NCBI GenBank assembly: GCA_963783195.1
Contig: CAWAMV010000004.1
Location: forward strand, 124,001 to 188,000
Reading direction: 5' to 3'
Length of the DNA: 64,000 bases
Source of the DNA: Croceibacterium_B sp963783195
GTDB taxonomy: Bacteria; Pseudomonadota; Alphaproteobacteria; Sphingomonadales; Sphingomonadaceae
Shown: in pieces, positions 15,524 to 24,902 of the stretch
How the letters are laid out: the number at the start of each line of letters is the position of its first letter
Position numbering within the stretch: position 1 is the first letter of the stretch
The notes under the pieces: model-generated
Told to the model about the DNA's origin: nothing
The model's input: only the letters and a program-made list of their open reading frames with translations
The model's database searches: none
Position numbers and translations under genes: made by a program

Positions 15524-16434
15524 AGGACGTTACGGGCAAGGTCGCCTTCGTTACCGGCGGGGCCAGTGGCATCGGCCTGGGCATGGCCCGCGTTTTCGCG
15601 CGGGCGGGCATGAAGGTGGTGGCCGCGGATGTGCGTGAGGATCACATCGACGCAGCGCGCGAGGAAATCGCGGAGGCCGGCCTTTCGCAGAGTGTCCGCT
15701 TCTTGCCGCTCGATGTCACCGACCGGGCAATGTTCCGCGAGGTCGCGGGCCAGGCAGAAGGTCTGTTCGGCCGTATCGACTTGCTATGCAGCAATGCCGG
15801 CATCGGCCTGCTCACCCCGATCGGCGAAGCGAGCGAGGCAGACTGGGACTGGGCGGTCGACGTCAACCTCAACTCGCTGTTCAACGGGGTTCAGGCCGTG
15901 CTGCCGAAGATCCGCGCCCATGGCGATGGCGGTCACGTGGTCAACACCGCGAGCATGGCCGGGATGCTGACCTACAGCCGAGCGGGAATCTACGTGACCA
16001 CGAAGTTCGCCGTGGTCGGCTTTTCCGAGGCCCTGCGCGCCGAACTTGCGCCGGAGAATATCGGCGTCTCGGTGTTCTGCCCCGGCGGCGTGCGGACCAA
16101 TATCCGCGACTATGAGGGCGCACGACCCGATCGTTTCGCAAAGTCGGGCGACAGCCACCCGTCCGGCCCGCCACCGGGCTTCAAGTTCAACGAGGATGAC
16201 CTCAAGCGCCTCGGCGCGCTGACCGCCACTCCCGATCAGGCCGGCAAACTGGTGCTGCAGGGAATTCGCGACAACGCGCTCTATATCTTCACCGCGCCCG
16301 AATTCCGGGCCGGGGTGGAACAGCGCTTCGCCGCCATCCGCCGGGCGCTGGGCGAGGACAAGCAACGCGAGGCGACCGCGCTCGAACTCATACCGGGGTT
16401 GGTCGGTAGCCCGATCTACGACGAGGCCCCATGA
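15520..16434 (+). CDS. Short-chain dehydrogenase (SDR), Calpha-dehydrogenase-like (2)
   Basis: A 304-residue SDR paralogue of the preceding gene: TGGASGIGLGMARVF (13-27), CSNAGIG, NTASMAG, YVTTK. The C-terminal extension (FNEDDLKRLG, then RDNALYIFTAPEFRAGVEQRF) is of the kind seen in LigD/L/N/O dehydrogenases. Two SDRs side by side fit oxidation of both enantiomers of a substrate, as in beta-aryl ether degradation; that is inference. ATG overlaps the previous stop (ATGA). Confidence 0.91.
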   Translation: MKDVTGKVAFVTGGASGIGLGMARVFARAGMKVVAADVREDHIDAAREEIAEAGLSQSVRFLPLDVTDRAMFREVAGQAEGLFGRIDLLCSNAGIGLLTPIGEASEADWDWAVDVNLNSLFNGVQAVLPKIRAHGDGGHVVNTASMAGMLTYSRAGIYVTTKFAVVGFSEALRAELAPENIGVSVFCPGGVRTNIRDYEGARPDRFAKSGDSHPSGPPPGFKFNEDDLKRLGALTATPDQAGKLVLQGIRDNALYIFTAPEFRAGVEQRFAAIRRALGEDKQREATALELIPGLVGSPIYDEAP

Positions 16435-16456
16435 CCACGCTCGAGGGGAGAGCAAG

Positions 16457-17506
16457 ATGAGGACGACAACCCTGGCCATTTTCGCCGCGCTGATGCTGGC
16501 TGTTCCCGGTGCCGCACAGGCCCAGGACAAAATGCAGGGCGCCAAGCCGTGGTACAAGCAACCGTGGAACCCGGCCAACGTGAAGGCCTGCGACCGGGCC
16601 TGTCTCGTCTCCATGGGGGACGCCTACCTGGCTGCACTGACGAGCAAGGACCGCTCGAAGCTGCCGCTGGCCGAAGTCGTCGCGTTCACAGAGAACACGG
16701 GTGGCATGAAGGTCGGCGAAGGGCTGCTGTGGCGCGCCCGCTTCGAACCGACCGCGTTTAGGATCACCGCCGCCGACCCGGTGCAGGGGCAGGTCGCCTA
16801 TCAGCTTATCGCCAAGGTCGACGGAGCGAACACCATGGTCGGTCTCAGGATCAAGGTCGAGCGCGGGATGATCACCGAGGTCGAGCAGCTCTACGACCGC
16901 GAGGTCGCGCCCGAGGCGATGGAGCTGCTGACAACTCCGCGCCGCGCCATGCTGGGCGACGTTCCGCCCGCCGAGCGCATGAGCCGCGAATACCTGACTT
17001 ACGCCGCCGAAGCATACTTCGATGCGCTGACGGGCGAGGATGGCCGTATTGCCCCGTTCGCCGAGGACTGCATCCGGCACGAGCAGGGCTACCGCACGGT
17101 CAACAACGACGGGCCGGGCCGCGCCACGCCGAGCCCAAACCTGCCGACCGACGCGACTGCGCTGGGCCGCTTTTTCATCGCGCTGAGCCAGATGACCTGC
17201 GAACAGCAAGTCAGCCTCGGCGTGTTCAACGGCATCAAGCGCATCTGGCCGCACCGGCCGCTGGTGGTCGACGTCGAGAAGGGGCTCGTCGTCACCTTCC
17301 CCTTCTTCGTCCACGACGGCACCCGCCGCCCGGTCGAGAGCACCACGATGCCGCGCCCCGGCTCGGCCGCGGGCATGGTCACCAACCTCGCCACTGTGGA
17401 GACGTTCAAGATCGAGAAGGGCGAGATCACCCACGTCGAGGCGATGCCTTTCGTCACCATCCCGTACGGCACCGGAAACGGCTGGAGCAATGTGCCGGTG
17501 AACTGA
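16457..17506 (+). CDS. Secreted CDRxC-family protein (1), unknown function
   Basis: A 349-residue protein with a signal peptide cut after GAAQA (about residue 22). The mature part begins with a conserved Cys pair (CDRACL) and LPLAEVVAFTEN, then a second module with EDCIRHEQGYRTVNNDG. The two modules look like NTF2/SnoaL-type alpha-beta cones by pattern, but no enzyme is assigned. It has two minus-strand paralogues at 17541 and 18476. It follows the SDR pair by 22 bases in the same operon, so it acts in the periplasm in the same pathway. Confidence 0.8.
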   Translation: MRTTTLAIFAALMLAVPGAAQAQDKMQGAKPWYKQPWNPANVKACDRACLVSMGDAYLAALTSKDRSKLPLAEVVAFTENTGGMKVGEGLLWRARFEPTAFRITAADPVQGQVAYQLIAKVDGANTMVGLRIKVERGMITEVEQLYDREVAPEAMELLTTPRRAMLGDVPPAERMSREYLTYAAEAYFDALTGEDGRIAPFAEDCIRHEQGYRTVNNDGPGRATPSPNLPTDATALGRFFIALSQMTCEQQVSLGVFNGIKRIWPHRPLVVDVEKGLVVTFPFFVHDGTRRPVESTTMPRPGSAAGMVTNLATVETFKIEKGEITHVEAMPFVTIPYGTGNGWSNVPVN

Positions 17507-17540
17507 GCCTAACGGGGAGCGCGGCGCGCCCGCCGGGGCG

Positions 17541-18449
17541 TCAGGGCTGCACGATCCCCGGCGCGATCGGCCATCCGCCCAGGTCCTGTTCCTTGGGCAG
17601 CAGGCGAATGTAGGCCTGCACCATGTGGATCTGCCCGTCGTAGACCTTGAACATTTCCCACGCGGTCAGCTTGTCCGAGCCGGGGCCGCTCACGTTCCAT
17701 GACAGGCGCATGAGGACGATCCCCATGCGTTCGTCGACGAGCACATCGCGCACTGTCACGCGGCCGAGGCGCTCGAAGATCGCCAGCGACTGGTTGCCAA
17801 TATCGTCGCAGCCCGGCGCGAAGGTGCACCCCGGGCCGGCCATCAGCGCGCCGTTTTCGAGCCGGTAGGCCTCTTTCGCAAACGGCGTGCCGATGGCGTC
17901 GAACGACTTCGCCTCGCTCAGGCCGCGCGGATAGAACATCGCCAGTTCGACCGCCATGTCGCGCGGTTCGAGCTGCTCGGGACGTGGGACGTAGGCCATC
18001 GCCTCGGCCGGCGGGCCGGAATAGGCGTCGATGGCATAGAGCAGGCCATCTGCCCGGCTACGGGTGGCGACCAGTTCGATTTCGCTCAGTTTTGCCGTGT
18101 CGTCGACTTTTACCCGCACCGCGAGCAGGACGGGGGCACCGGATTCCTCGATCATCGTGCCGGCGAACGCCTCGCCCTCGCGCTCGTCGATGATGTCCTG
18201 GCGGTATCCGCGCAGCTTCGTGACCGTGCGTACCAGGGCGAGCTTGTCGAGCGGCTTTTCGACCGCGTCCTCGGTCACCCGCAAGCCGGGCGCAACGGCC
18301 AGCTTGCTCACGTCGTGATCTGCCAGCGCATACAGGACCTCGCTGACCTTTCCGCGCAGGCATTCGCGGTCGCAGGCGGGCGTGGCCGCCGCTGGTGCAG
18401 CGCCAAGTGCAGCGCACAGGCCCACGGTTAGTATGAAAATGCGTCTCAT
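17541..18449 (-). CDS. Secreted CDRxC-family protein (2), unknown function
   Basis: A 302-residue exported paralogue of the gene at 16457. The signal peptide ends at AAAT, then CDRECLRGKVSEVLYAL, and a second module with YRLENGALMAGPGC and a Cys pair not seen in the first copy. The first module has lost the LPLA/TEN signature (it reads LAVAPGLRVTED), so it may have diverged in role. Last gene of the long minus-strand operon; it meets the first copy tail to tail, 34 bases apart. Confidence 0.78.
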   Translation of the reverse strand: MRRIFILTVGLCAALGAAPAAATPACDRECLRGKVSEVLYALADHDVSKLAVAPGLRVTEDAVEKPLDKLALVRTVTKLRGYRQDIIDEREGEAFAGTMIEESGAPVLLAVRVKVDDTAKLSEIELVATRSRADGLLYAIDAYSGPPAEAMAYVPRPEQLEPRDMAVELAMFYPRGLSEAKSFDAIGTPFAKEAYRLENGALMAGPGCTFAPGCDDIGNQSLAIFERLGRVTVRDVLVDERMGIVLMRLSWNVSGPGSDKLTAWEMFKVYDGQIHMVQAYIRLLPKEQDLGGWPIAPGIVQP

Positions 18450-18475
18450 GGAAGTCCCTCCATCCACCTGTTGTC

Positions 18476-19438
18476 TCACCAGCCGGGTTTCATGTGGTAA
18501 GGCACGCTGGTGCCCACCGCTTCGACTTGGCGAATCTGGGGCCCATTCATCTTGAAGGCCTCGGCCAGCAGGATCGAACTGGGGCGGTTGAAGCCGGCAA
18601 TCGGCACGACCGTGCCGTCGGGCATGGCCAGTTCCTTCTTGCAACCGCAGTGGTCGAACACCGCAAAGGCCATCACGGCCTGGCGTTCCTCGTCGACGAT
18701 CGGGAAGCGGCGGTCGTGCACTTCGGTGACCACGCCGTAGAGGCCGGTCGAGAACTGCGCCTTGCAACCCATTGCGCCGATGTCGACCTTGCCCATCCGG
18801 ATCATACCCGGCGTGTTGGTGGTCAGCATGCCGTTCTCCAGCCGGTCGCAGTCGTCGGTGAAGGGGTATTCGCCCTTTCCGTCATTGCGCTCGATCGCGG
18901 AGAAGTACTTGTTGGCCGTGGCGACAAGTTCCTGCCGCGAGAGCTTGCGCCCGCGCACCTCGCGCCACAATGGCGCGGGCTGCTTCATCTTCTCCAGGTT
19001 TGCATAGCCGGCATCGTTCCACGCCGGGCCCGAGCCGGTGCGGTAGGTGACCAGTTCCATTTCCGATATGCGCCCGAGGTGCAGCTTGACCCGCACGCCA
19101 GCGGTGAGGCCGCGGCCGTTCTCGTCCAACGTCGAGAAGAAGCCGAATTGCCCGGTCGCCGGATCGGCGAAGACGTGACGATAGGCCCCGACCTTGCTGG
19201 CGGTCTGCCACAAGCCGTTGTCGAACTCCATCGCCTGCCCGTTCTCGGTGTAGCGTGCATCGACCGCGAGCGGCAGGGTGGACGAATCGCGCGCCGCGAG
19301 TGCGGCGAGCACCCTGCCCGCCAGGTCTTCCATGCAGGCTCGCTCGCACGGGATCGGCGCAGCCTGCTGCGCGGCCGCTGGCGCCGGGCTCAGGATCGTC
19401 AGGGCCAGCGCGGCGGCACTGGCGACGTATTTCAGCAT
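18476..19438 (-). CDS. Secreted CDRxC-family protein (3), unknown function
   Basis: A 320-residue exported paralogue. Signal peptide to PAAAQ, then CERACMEDLAGRVLAAL and LPLAVDARYTENGQ, the conserved opening, and a second module with DDCDRLENGMLTTNTPG. A late HCGCKKEL motif could be redox-active or bind metal. ATG at 19438 follows the MFS stop by 25 bases; longer readings enter the MFS gene. With copies 1 and 2 this makes three family members in 3 kb. Confidence 0.8.
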   Translation of the reverse strand: MLKYVASAAALALTILSPAPAAAQQAAPIPCERACMEDLAGRVLAALAARDSSTLPLAVDARYTENGQAMEFDNGLWQTASKVGAYRHVFADPATGQFGFFSTLDENGRGLTAGVRVKLHLGRISEMELVTYRTGSGPAWNDAGYANLEKMKQPAPLWREVRGRKLSRQELVATANKYFSAIERNDGKGEYPFTDDCDRLENGMLTTNTPGMIRMGKVDIGAMGCKAQFSTGLYGVVTEVHDRRFPIVDEERQAVMAFAVFDHCGCKKELAMPDGTVVPIAGFNRPSSILLAEAFKMNGPQIRQVEAVGTSVPYHMKPGW

Positions 19439-19463
19439 TCCGATACTCTCCCGAAGCGTACCT

Positions 19464-20825
19464 TTATAATTCCACCAGGTCCTGTGCTGTGAGCCGCTCG
19501 ACATGCTCGCGGTACGGCTTCAGGCCGAGCCATGTGGCCACGAGCGCGACCGGCAGGAACACGACGTGCAGCAGAACGATAGACCAGCGCAGGTCCGCCG
19601 GCGATGTGAAGATATAGTCGGTCGTCGCCCCGGTGATGACCGGTGACAGCCCCTGCCCGATGACCGTGAAGATGAAGAGGTAGAGGGCCATGACCTGGCC
19701 GCGGATCTGGTTGGGCGTGACGATCAGCATGACCGCGTTGAGCAGCGGTCCGTTCATCCCCAGCATGAGGAAGCCGACCGCATTGCACGCCAGCGCCAGT
19801 TCGGGGGTGGGCATCATCGGCATGGCAACGGCGAACGGGATGGCGATCGCACGGGTCCACAGGATGACGCGATAGGGCGCGTCGATCAGCCCCCGCGCCT
19901 GCAGGCGGTCGACCACGGTCGAGCCGATCCACAGCCCCGCGAGCATGGCGACGATCGAAACGATGCCGGCGGCAAGGCCGTAGGTGGCCGGACCCCATCC
20001 GTAGGTCCGCTCGAAGAAGGCGGCGCCCCAGGCCCGGCTGCCGCTGTCGAGCGCCCCCAGCGTCAGACCGATGAACAGCGGCCCGTAAACCGCGAAATGG
20101 CTGCTCATGTACTTGACCGCGCCGGCCACCGGCACCTTGGAGACCTCTGCGCGGAACGTGCGGCGGGGCGGCTCCTTCAGCATCGCCAGCGCGAGGGCGA
20201 CAAGCAGGCCGGGCAGGCCGACAGCCATCATGACCGCCTGCCACGGGCGCAATTCGCCCACCACCGGCAGGTGCGGCGTGCCGAGCACGGCGATGATGCC
20301 GATCATTGCCCCGCCGAGCAGAAGCGACAGGCCGCTGCCCGCGACCGAGCCGATCTGCAAGCCGTAGATTGCCCGCGGCAGCTTCTCCCGCGGGAACAGG
20401 TCGGACACCATCGAGTAGGTCGTCGGCCCGTTGACCGCCTCGCCCGCTCCCACGACCATGCGCGCAGTGAACAGGTGCGCGAAGTTGCCCGCCAGCCCGC
20501 AGGCCGCGGTCGCGAGACTCCATACCGTGATGCCGACGGCGATGATCCACTTGCGCGTCCAGCGGTCGATCAACGGCGATAACGGGATGCCGACGAGCAC
20601 GTAGACGAAAGCGAAAGCCGGCCCCAGCAGCATACTGGCCTGGGTGTCGGTCAGGCCGAAGTCGCGGATGATCTGCTGGATCAGCAGGCCGAGGATGCCC
20701 TGGTCGAGCATGGCGAAGGTCGTCGCCATCGCCAGCACGCCCACCGTCGTCCAGGCCTGTCGGGGCGGGGGATAGGGCACCGTCGCTGCGCCGACGCCGG
20801 CCGCTGCACCTGAAGCCATGCCCAT
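19464..20825 (-). CDS. MFS transporter (spinster-like)
   Basis: A 453-residue major facilitator with 12 predicted helices. Helix 1 (VLAMATTFAMLDQGILGLL) carries the buried Asp typical of the spinster-like group, and loop 2-3 has the motif PLSPLIDRWTRKW, a version of GxxxDRxxRR. It lies between a TonB receptor and secreted CDRxC proteins in one operon and is the likely inner-membrane importer for the compound taken up by the receptor. Confidence 0.92.
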   Translation of the reverse strand: MGMASGAAAGVGAATVPYPPPRQAWTTVGVLAMATTFAMLDQGILGLLIQQIIRDFGLTDTQASMLLGPAFAFVYVLVGIPLSPLIDRWTRKWIIAVGITVWSLATAACGLAGNFAHLFTARMVVGAGEAVNGPTTYSMVSDLFPREKLPRAIYGLQIGSVAGSGLSLLLGGAMIGIIAVLGTPHLPVVGELRPWQAVMMAVGLPGLLVALALAMLKEPPRRTFRAEVSKVPVAGAVKYMSSHFAVYGPLFIGLTLGALDSGSRAWGAAFFERTYGWGPATYGLAAGIVSIVAMLAGLWIGSTVVDRLQARGLIDAPYRVILWTRAIAIPFAVAMPMMPTPELALACNAVGFLMLGMNGPLLNAVMLIVTPNQIRGQVMALYLFIFTVIGQGLSPVITGATTDYIFTSPADLRWSIVLLHVVFLPVALVATWLGLKPYREHVERLTAQDLVEL

Positions 20826-20843
20826 CTCCCCCGCGCCCCTCGC

Positions 20844-23279
20844 TCAGAAGTCCTTGCGCAGGGTGACCGACCACTCACGGGGCCGCCCGACCGACCCGCT
20901 CAGGAAACCGAAGCTTTCGCGTTGGTCGGTAAGCGTCGTGAAGTAGTACTTGTCGAACACGTTGGTTACCGCCCCGGCGACCGAAAAGCCAAGGTCGTCG
21001 TTGCGGTAGGTTATCCGCGCATTGACCAGCGCGTAGCCGGTCTGCTGCGAATCGGTCGCCAGGATGTTGTTCGAGTAATAGAGCCGCGAGCGGTAGCTCA
21101 CGTCGACCCGCGGGGTGACGGTCTGGTCCGGGCCGACTGGCGCATCGTACTGGATCGCGCCCGACAAGTTCCACTTCGGCACGCGGGTCTGCGGGCTGTT
21201 GAGCGTGAGGCCCTGGGTCGCGGCGAGCAGCTTCTTGTACTGGAAGTCGGTATAACCCACGTTCGCCGAGAGCATCAGCTCGGGCGTCGGCCGCGCCAGT
21301 GCCTCGACCTCGAAGCCCTGGATGTCGGCGTTGCCGACGTTGGAGTTGCAGAAGATCGCGCAGGCGCCGCCGCGTACGGTCGGGTCGCGCAAGGTGCCCA
21401 CGATCGCGTCGAACTTGGTAAAGAACGCCGCCGCGTTAAGCCGCAGCATCCGGTCGAAGAGGTTCGACTTGAAGCCGACTTCGTAAGACGTGACATCCTC
21501 CGGATCGAGCGCGAAGATGCCTGTCGCGCCGAACGGCCGCGCGTTGAATGCCGAGGCGGTGAAGCCGGTGGCGTAGGAGGCATATACGTTGATGTCCGGC
21601 GTCGCCTCGTAACTGATGGAGACGCGCGGATTGAACCGGTTATCGTGGTTCTTGCCCGTTGAGACGAAGTTGAGGAACCCGAGACCCGAGGGGCTGTAAT
21701 CGCGATCGAAGGTGTAGGTCTTCTTCTCGTCCGAATAACGCAGGCCGCCGGACAGCGTCAGCGCCTGGGTGAGGTGCAGATCGACCGCGCCGAACAGGGC
21801 CCAGCTGCGCAAGGTCGCGGTGTCATCGCTGAAGAAGTCCAGCCCCATGGTGAAGCCCTCGGTCTGAACCCGCGCCGGGTTGAGCGTGCGGGTGTCGAGG
21901 TAATAGGCGCCCAGGGTGTAGTCGACGATGTCGTTGAAAGCCGAACCGAGCAGGCGAAGCTCCTCGCTCCACTGGCGGTGAGTCAAGCCGTTGCGCACTT
22001 CCTCCACCGGCACGGCGAGCAGGCTCTGGCCGAAATCGCCGGTGTAGTGGCGATAGGCGCTGATCGAGGTGAGGTGGAGCTTCTCGGCAAGATCGGCCTC
22101 GACCGTCAGCGAGGAGCCCCAGGCCTTGAGCGTGCCTTCGGCGGGATTCCGATAGCCGACCCGCTCGTTTCCATAGCGCGCGAAGGTCGAGTACTTGCCG
22201 GGCGAGACGAAGGTACCCGCAACATCCTCCAGCTTGGCGGGGGTGGAGACGTCGAACCCATAATAGCTCGTGCCCAGCCCGCGCAGCCACTTGGCAAGAC
22301 CGTTGTTGATCGGCCCCGTCGCCGGGATCGCACCGCCGGGCAAGCCGGTGTTTGGGTTGATCAGCGAAGTGCTTGTGTCGAGGATGACTTCGGCCGAACT
22401 TTCCGCGGTCTCCTTCGTGTAATCGCCCGCAAGGTAGACCTGCACCGCGGACGTGGGCTCATACCCCAACGTGCCGCGGAATGAATAGCTGTCGCCCCCG
22501 CCCAGCGTGCCAACCTTGCAGTTGTCCTTCGCGGTTGCTGTCAGACCAGGGCCGCCCACGTTGGCGTTGCCATATTGCGGGTGGACGCACTTGTAGCTCA
22601 GGCGATCGACGTGGCCCTCCTGCCCCTTGGCGCTGCCGACCACGCGCAGGGCGAGGTCCTCGCCCAGGCCCATGTCGTAGGCGCCGCGCAGCTGATAGCG
22701 GTTGCGGCTGCCGCCGGTGATTTCGACGTATCCACTGTTGTCGCCGCGCGGCTTCTTCGAGATCAGGCGCAGCGCGCCGCCGACCGAGTTGCGCCCGAAC
22801 AGCGTCCCCTGCGGTCCGCGCAGGATCTCCACCCGCTCGAGATCGAGCACGTCGAACACCGAGCCATAGGTCGTCGCGTAGTAGACGTCATCGACGTAGA
22901 AGCCGACGCGCGGCTCGAACGCGGTCAGGAAGTCGATCTGCCCCAGTCCGCGGATGAAAGCCTGGTTGGTCTGTGCGCCATAACCGGCACCGCCGGTCGT
23001 CATCTCGACGTTGGGCACCGAATCGGCCAAGTCGACGATGCTCTTGATGCTACGCTGCTCGAGCTCCTCGCTGCCAACGGCGGTGATTGCGATAGGAACG
23101 TCCTGCAGCACCTGTTCGCGGAACTGCGCGGTGACGACGATCTCGGGAACCTCGGCCCTGTCCTTCCTGTCGTCCGATTTTTCCTGCGCGGCTGCGGGCT
23201 GCGCGGCAAGAACGGCGGCAAGCGCCAGCAGACTCGAATTGCCTGCGCCACGACGGAAACTGCCTGTCAAATTCATCAT
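20844..23279 (-). CDS. TonB-dependent receptor (1)
   Basis: An 811-residue outer-membrane receptor: signal peptide to about 31 (AAQPAAAQ), TonB box PEIVVTAQ, plug domain with FIRGLGQ and VEILRGPQGTLFGRNSVGG, and a 22-strand barrel ending in the aromatic terminus WSVTLRKDF. It imports large or scarce substrates with energy from TonB-ExbBD. Neighbours are catabolic rather than iron-related, so an organic substrate is more likely than a siderophore; this is inference. Confidence 0.94.
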   Translation of the reverse strand: MMNLTGSFRRGAGNSSLLALAAVLAAQPAAAQEKSDDRKDRAEVPEIVVTAQFREQVLQDVPIAITAVGSEELEQRSIKSIVDLADSVPNVEMTTGGAGYGAQTNQAFIRGLGQIDFLTAFEPRVGFYVDDVYYATTYGSVFDVLDLERVEILRGPQGTLFGRNSVGGALRLISKKPRGDNSGYVEITGGSRNRYQLRGAYDMGLGEDLALRVVGSAKGQEGHVDRLSYKCVHPQYGNANVGGPGLTATAKDNCKVGTLGGGDSYSFRGTLGYEPTSAVQVYLAGDYTKETAESSAEVILDTSTSLINPNTGLPGGAIPATGPINNGLAKWLRGLGTSYYGFDVSTPAKLEDVAGTFVSPGKYSTFARYGNERVGYRNPAEGTLKAWGSSLTVEADLAEKLHLTSISAYRHYTGDFGQSLLAVPVEEVRNGLTHRQWSEELRLLGSAFNDIVDYTLGAYYLDTRTLNPARVQTEGFTMGLDFFSDDTATLRSWALFGAVDLHLTQALTLSGGLRYSDEKKTYTFDRDYSPSGLGFLNFVSTGKNHDNRFNPRVSISYEATPDINVYASYATGFTASAFNARPFGATGIFALDPEDVTSYEVGFKSNLFDRMLRLNAAAFFTKFDAIVGTLRDPTVRGGACAIFCNSNVGNADIQGFEVEALARPTPELMLSANVGYTDFQYKKLLAATQGLTLNSPQTRVPKWNLSGAIQYDAPVGPDQTVTPRVDVSYRSRLYYSNNILATDSQQTGYALVNARITYRNDDLGFSVAGAVTNVFDKYYFTTLTDQRESFGFLSGSVGRPREWSVTLRKDF

Positions 23280-23325
23280 GATTACTTCCCCTCACAAAAT
23301 TGCGCGCTCTATTGCGCGTCGATAG

Positions 23326-24042
23326 TCATCCCCAGCGCCCTGCCTCCGGGCCCATTGTCGGCAAGGCGAACATGTCTTTGGCCAGCGCCCGCGCAGAAGG
23401 TCGTGCGGCCACCCGGTCGAGCCAGGCGGCTACCGCCTCGGGCAGCGGCACATCCATTTCCGGGAACTGGGCGAGATGCGGGTAGACCGCGGCATCGGCC
23501 AGTGTGAAGTCATCCTGCGCCAGCCAGTCGCGATCGGCCAAGTCGGCCGCCAATCGCCTCGCGGCGCCGTCGAGGACGCCGCGCGAGGCCTGCACCTGTT
23601 CTGCAGGAAAGCCAGCGAGCGCGCGGCGCCAAAGGTCGGCACGCGGGCGCGTCAGGCGGCCGAGCGCGACCTCTGGCGGGCCGGAAACCGGCTTGCCCAG
23701 TCGATCCCAACGGACCGTCGCGAGGTGCGGCGCGATGTGCGTTTCGACATACTTGCCCCACTTGTGCACGTGGTAACGCGATCGGGGCGTGCTGCCGGCA
23801 AGCGAAGGGCCCTGGCCCAACGCGTCGAGGTAAAGCAGAAGCGGGAAGGTCTCGCCCATGACTCGCCCTTCGTGTTCCACGAGCGGCACCTGGCCATGCC
23901 CGTCGAGCGCGAGGAATGCCGGGTCGAACTGGTCGCCGGCGGCGAGATCGACAGGCCGCTCTTCGACCTCGATCCCCTTTTCGGTGGCGACAATGCGCAG
24001 CGCACAACTGTGCGGAGAACCGGAAGCGACGTGCAGGATCAT
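23326..24042 (-). CDS. Glutathione S-transferase family protein (2)
   Basis: A 238-residue GST: N-terminal thioredoxin fold (MILHVASGSPHSCALRIVAT, GQVPLVEHEG with cis-Pro, then GETFPLLLYLDALG) and an all-helical C-terminal domain with DWLAQDDFTLADAAVYPHL, the conserved N-capping box. The subfamily is not clear. ATG at 24042 overlaps the stop of the upstream GST (ATGA). Two adjacent GSTs recall LigE/LigF or LigF/LigG pairs, where one cleaves an ether and the other removes glutathione. Confidence 0.88.
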   Translation of the reverse strand: MILHVASGSPHSCALRIVATEKGIEVEERPVDLAAGDQFDPAFLALDGHGQVPLVEHEGRVMGETFPLLLYLDALGQGPSLAGSTPRSRYHVHKWGKYVETHIAPHLATVRWDRLGKPVSGPPEVALGRLTRPRADLWRRALAGFPAEQVQASRGVLDGAARRLAADLADRDWLAQDDFTLADAAVYPHLAQFPEMDVPLPEAVAAWLDRVAARPSARALAKDMFALPTMGPEAGRWG

Positions 24043-24815
24043 GCCGGCTCGACCACCCCGAACAGCTCGCGCAGTTCGGCGGCGCGCCGCTTGATGAAGC
24101 CGCGCGAGTAGCCGAAGCCTTGCTGCAGCCCCGGGCGCGCGTGGCACCGCGCGAGCCAGCCCCACAAATGCGGGGTGCGCTCTTCGTTGACGAGTTCGGG
24201 ATAGCTCAGGGGCAGCCCGTAGAAGGTCGCAAACACGCCGATGTCGGCGATGGAGAAGCTGTTTCCTGCAAGCCAGTCGGACTTTGCAAGCAGGCGTTCG
24301 AAGCGGTCGATGCCCTCGGCCACCCGGCGGCGGCTCTCCGCGAGGTCTTCGGGCGGAGTCGTCTGGAACATCAATTTGCGCCAGGCCTCGCGCCGTTCGG
24401 GCAGCGGGATCTTCTCGAGTTCTTCCTCGAGCTCTTGCGGATCACGTCCGACGAAGCGCGGGGCGGCAAGGCGGTTGGATGCGATCATCGCCAGGGCCGG
24501 GGCGATCACGTTGTCCATCTCGCGCAATACGACACGCATCTGCCACGCCTGCGCCGGATCAGCCGGACGCAGCGACGGGCCATCGAACGCGTCGTCGATA
24601 TATTCCATCGCCGGCGTCGATTCGGTCATGACGAAGCCGTCGTGGACTACGGCCGGGATCGTGCCGTCGGGATTGATGGCGAGGAATTGTGGCGAGAACT
24701 GCTCGTAGGCGCCCATGTCGACATAGCGATGCACGAAGTCCACGCCCTTTTCTGCGAGGCAGAAAAGGGGTTTGCCCGAATTCGCATTGGGCTCCCAGGT
24801 GTGAACTTCGATCAC
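24039..24815 (-). CDS. Glutathione S-transferase, LigF/LigE-like (3)
   Basis: A 258-residue GST beginning MIEVHTWEPNANSGKPLFCL, with INPDGTIPAVVHDG, TESTPAMEYIDD and SLRPADPAQAWQMRV. The ANS motif, the RPADP block and the long helical linker are shared with the GST at 13291 and resemble LigF-type enzymes. First gene of the leftward operon that continues through the second GST, receptor, MFS and two CDRxC proteins. An operator-like dyad lies 48 bases upstream. Confidence 0.88.
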   Translation of the reverse strand: MIEVHTWEPNANSGKPLFCLAEKGVDFVHRYVDMGAYEQFSPQFLAINPDGTIPAVVHDGFVMTESTPAMEYIDDAFDGPSLRPADPAQAWQMRVVLREMDNVIAPALAMIASNRLAAPRFVGRDPQELEEELEKIPLPERREAWRKLMFQTTPPEDLAESRRRVAEGIDRFERLLAKSDWLAGNSFSIADIGVFATFYGLPLSYPELVNEERTPHLWGWLARCHARPGLQQGFGYSRGFIKRRAAELRELFGVVEPA

Positions 24816-24862
24816 CGCTCCTCCCCAATGGCGGTTCGCCGGGGAGTAACTTAAGTTGCCTA

Positions 24863-24877
24863 TTTGACAGGGTCAAT
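24863..24877. promoter_or_regulatory. Operator candidate TTTGA-N5-TCAAT (GST operon promoter)
   Basis: TTTGA (24863-24867), CAGGG, TCAAT (24873-24877). The core TTGAC-AGG-GTCAA is a perfect dyad. An AACTTAAGTT palindrome lies just to the left at 24848-24857. The site is 48 bases from the GST start at 24815. Confidence 0.5.
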
Positions 24878-24902
24878 TAAGCTTTGAGGCCCTTCGACCG
24901 AT

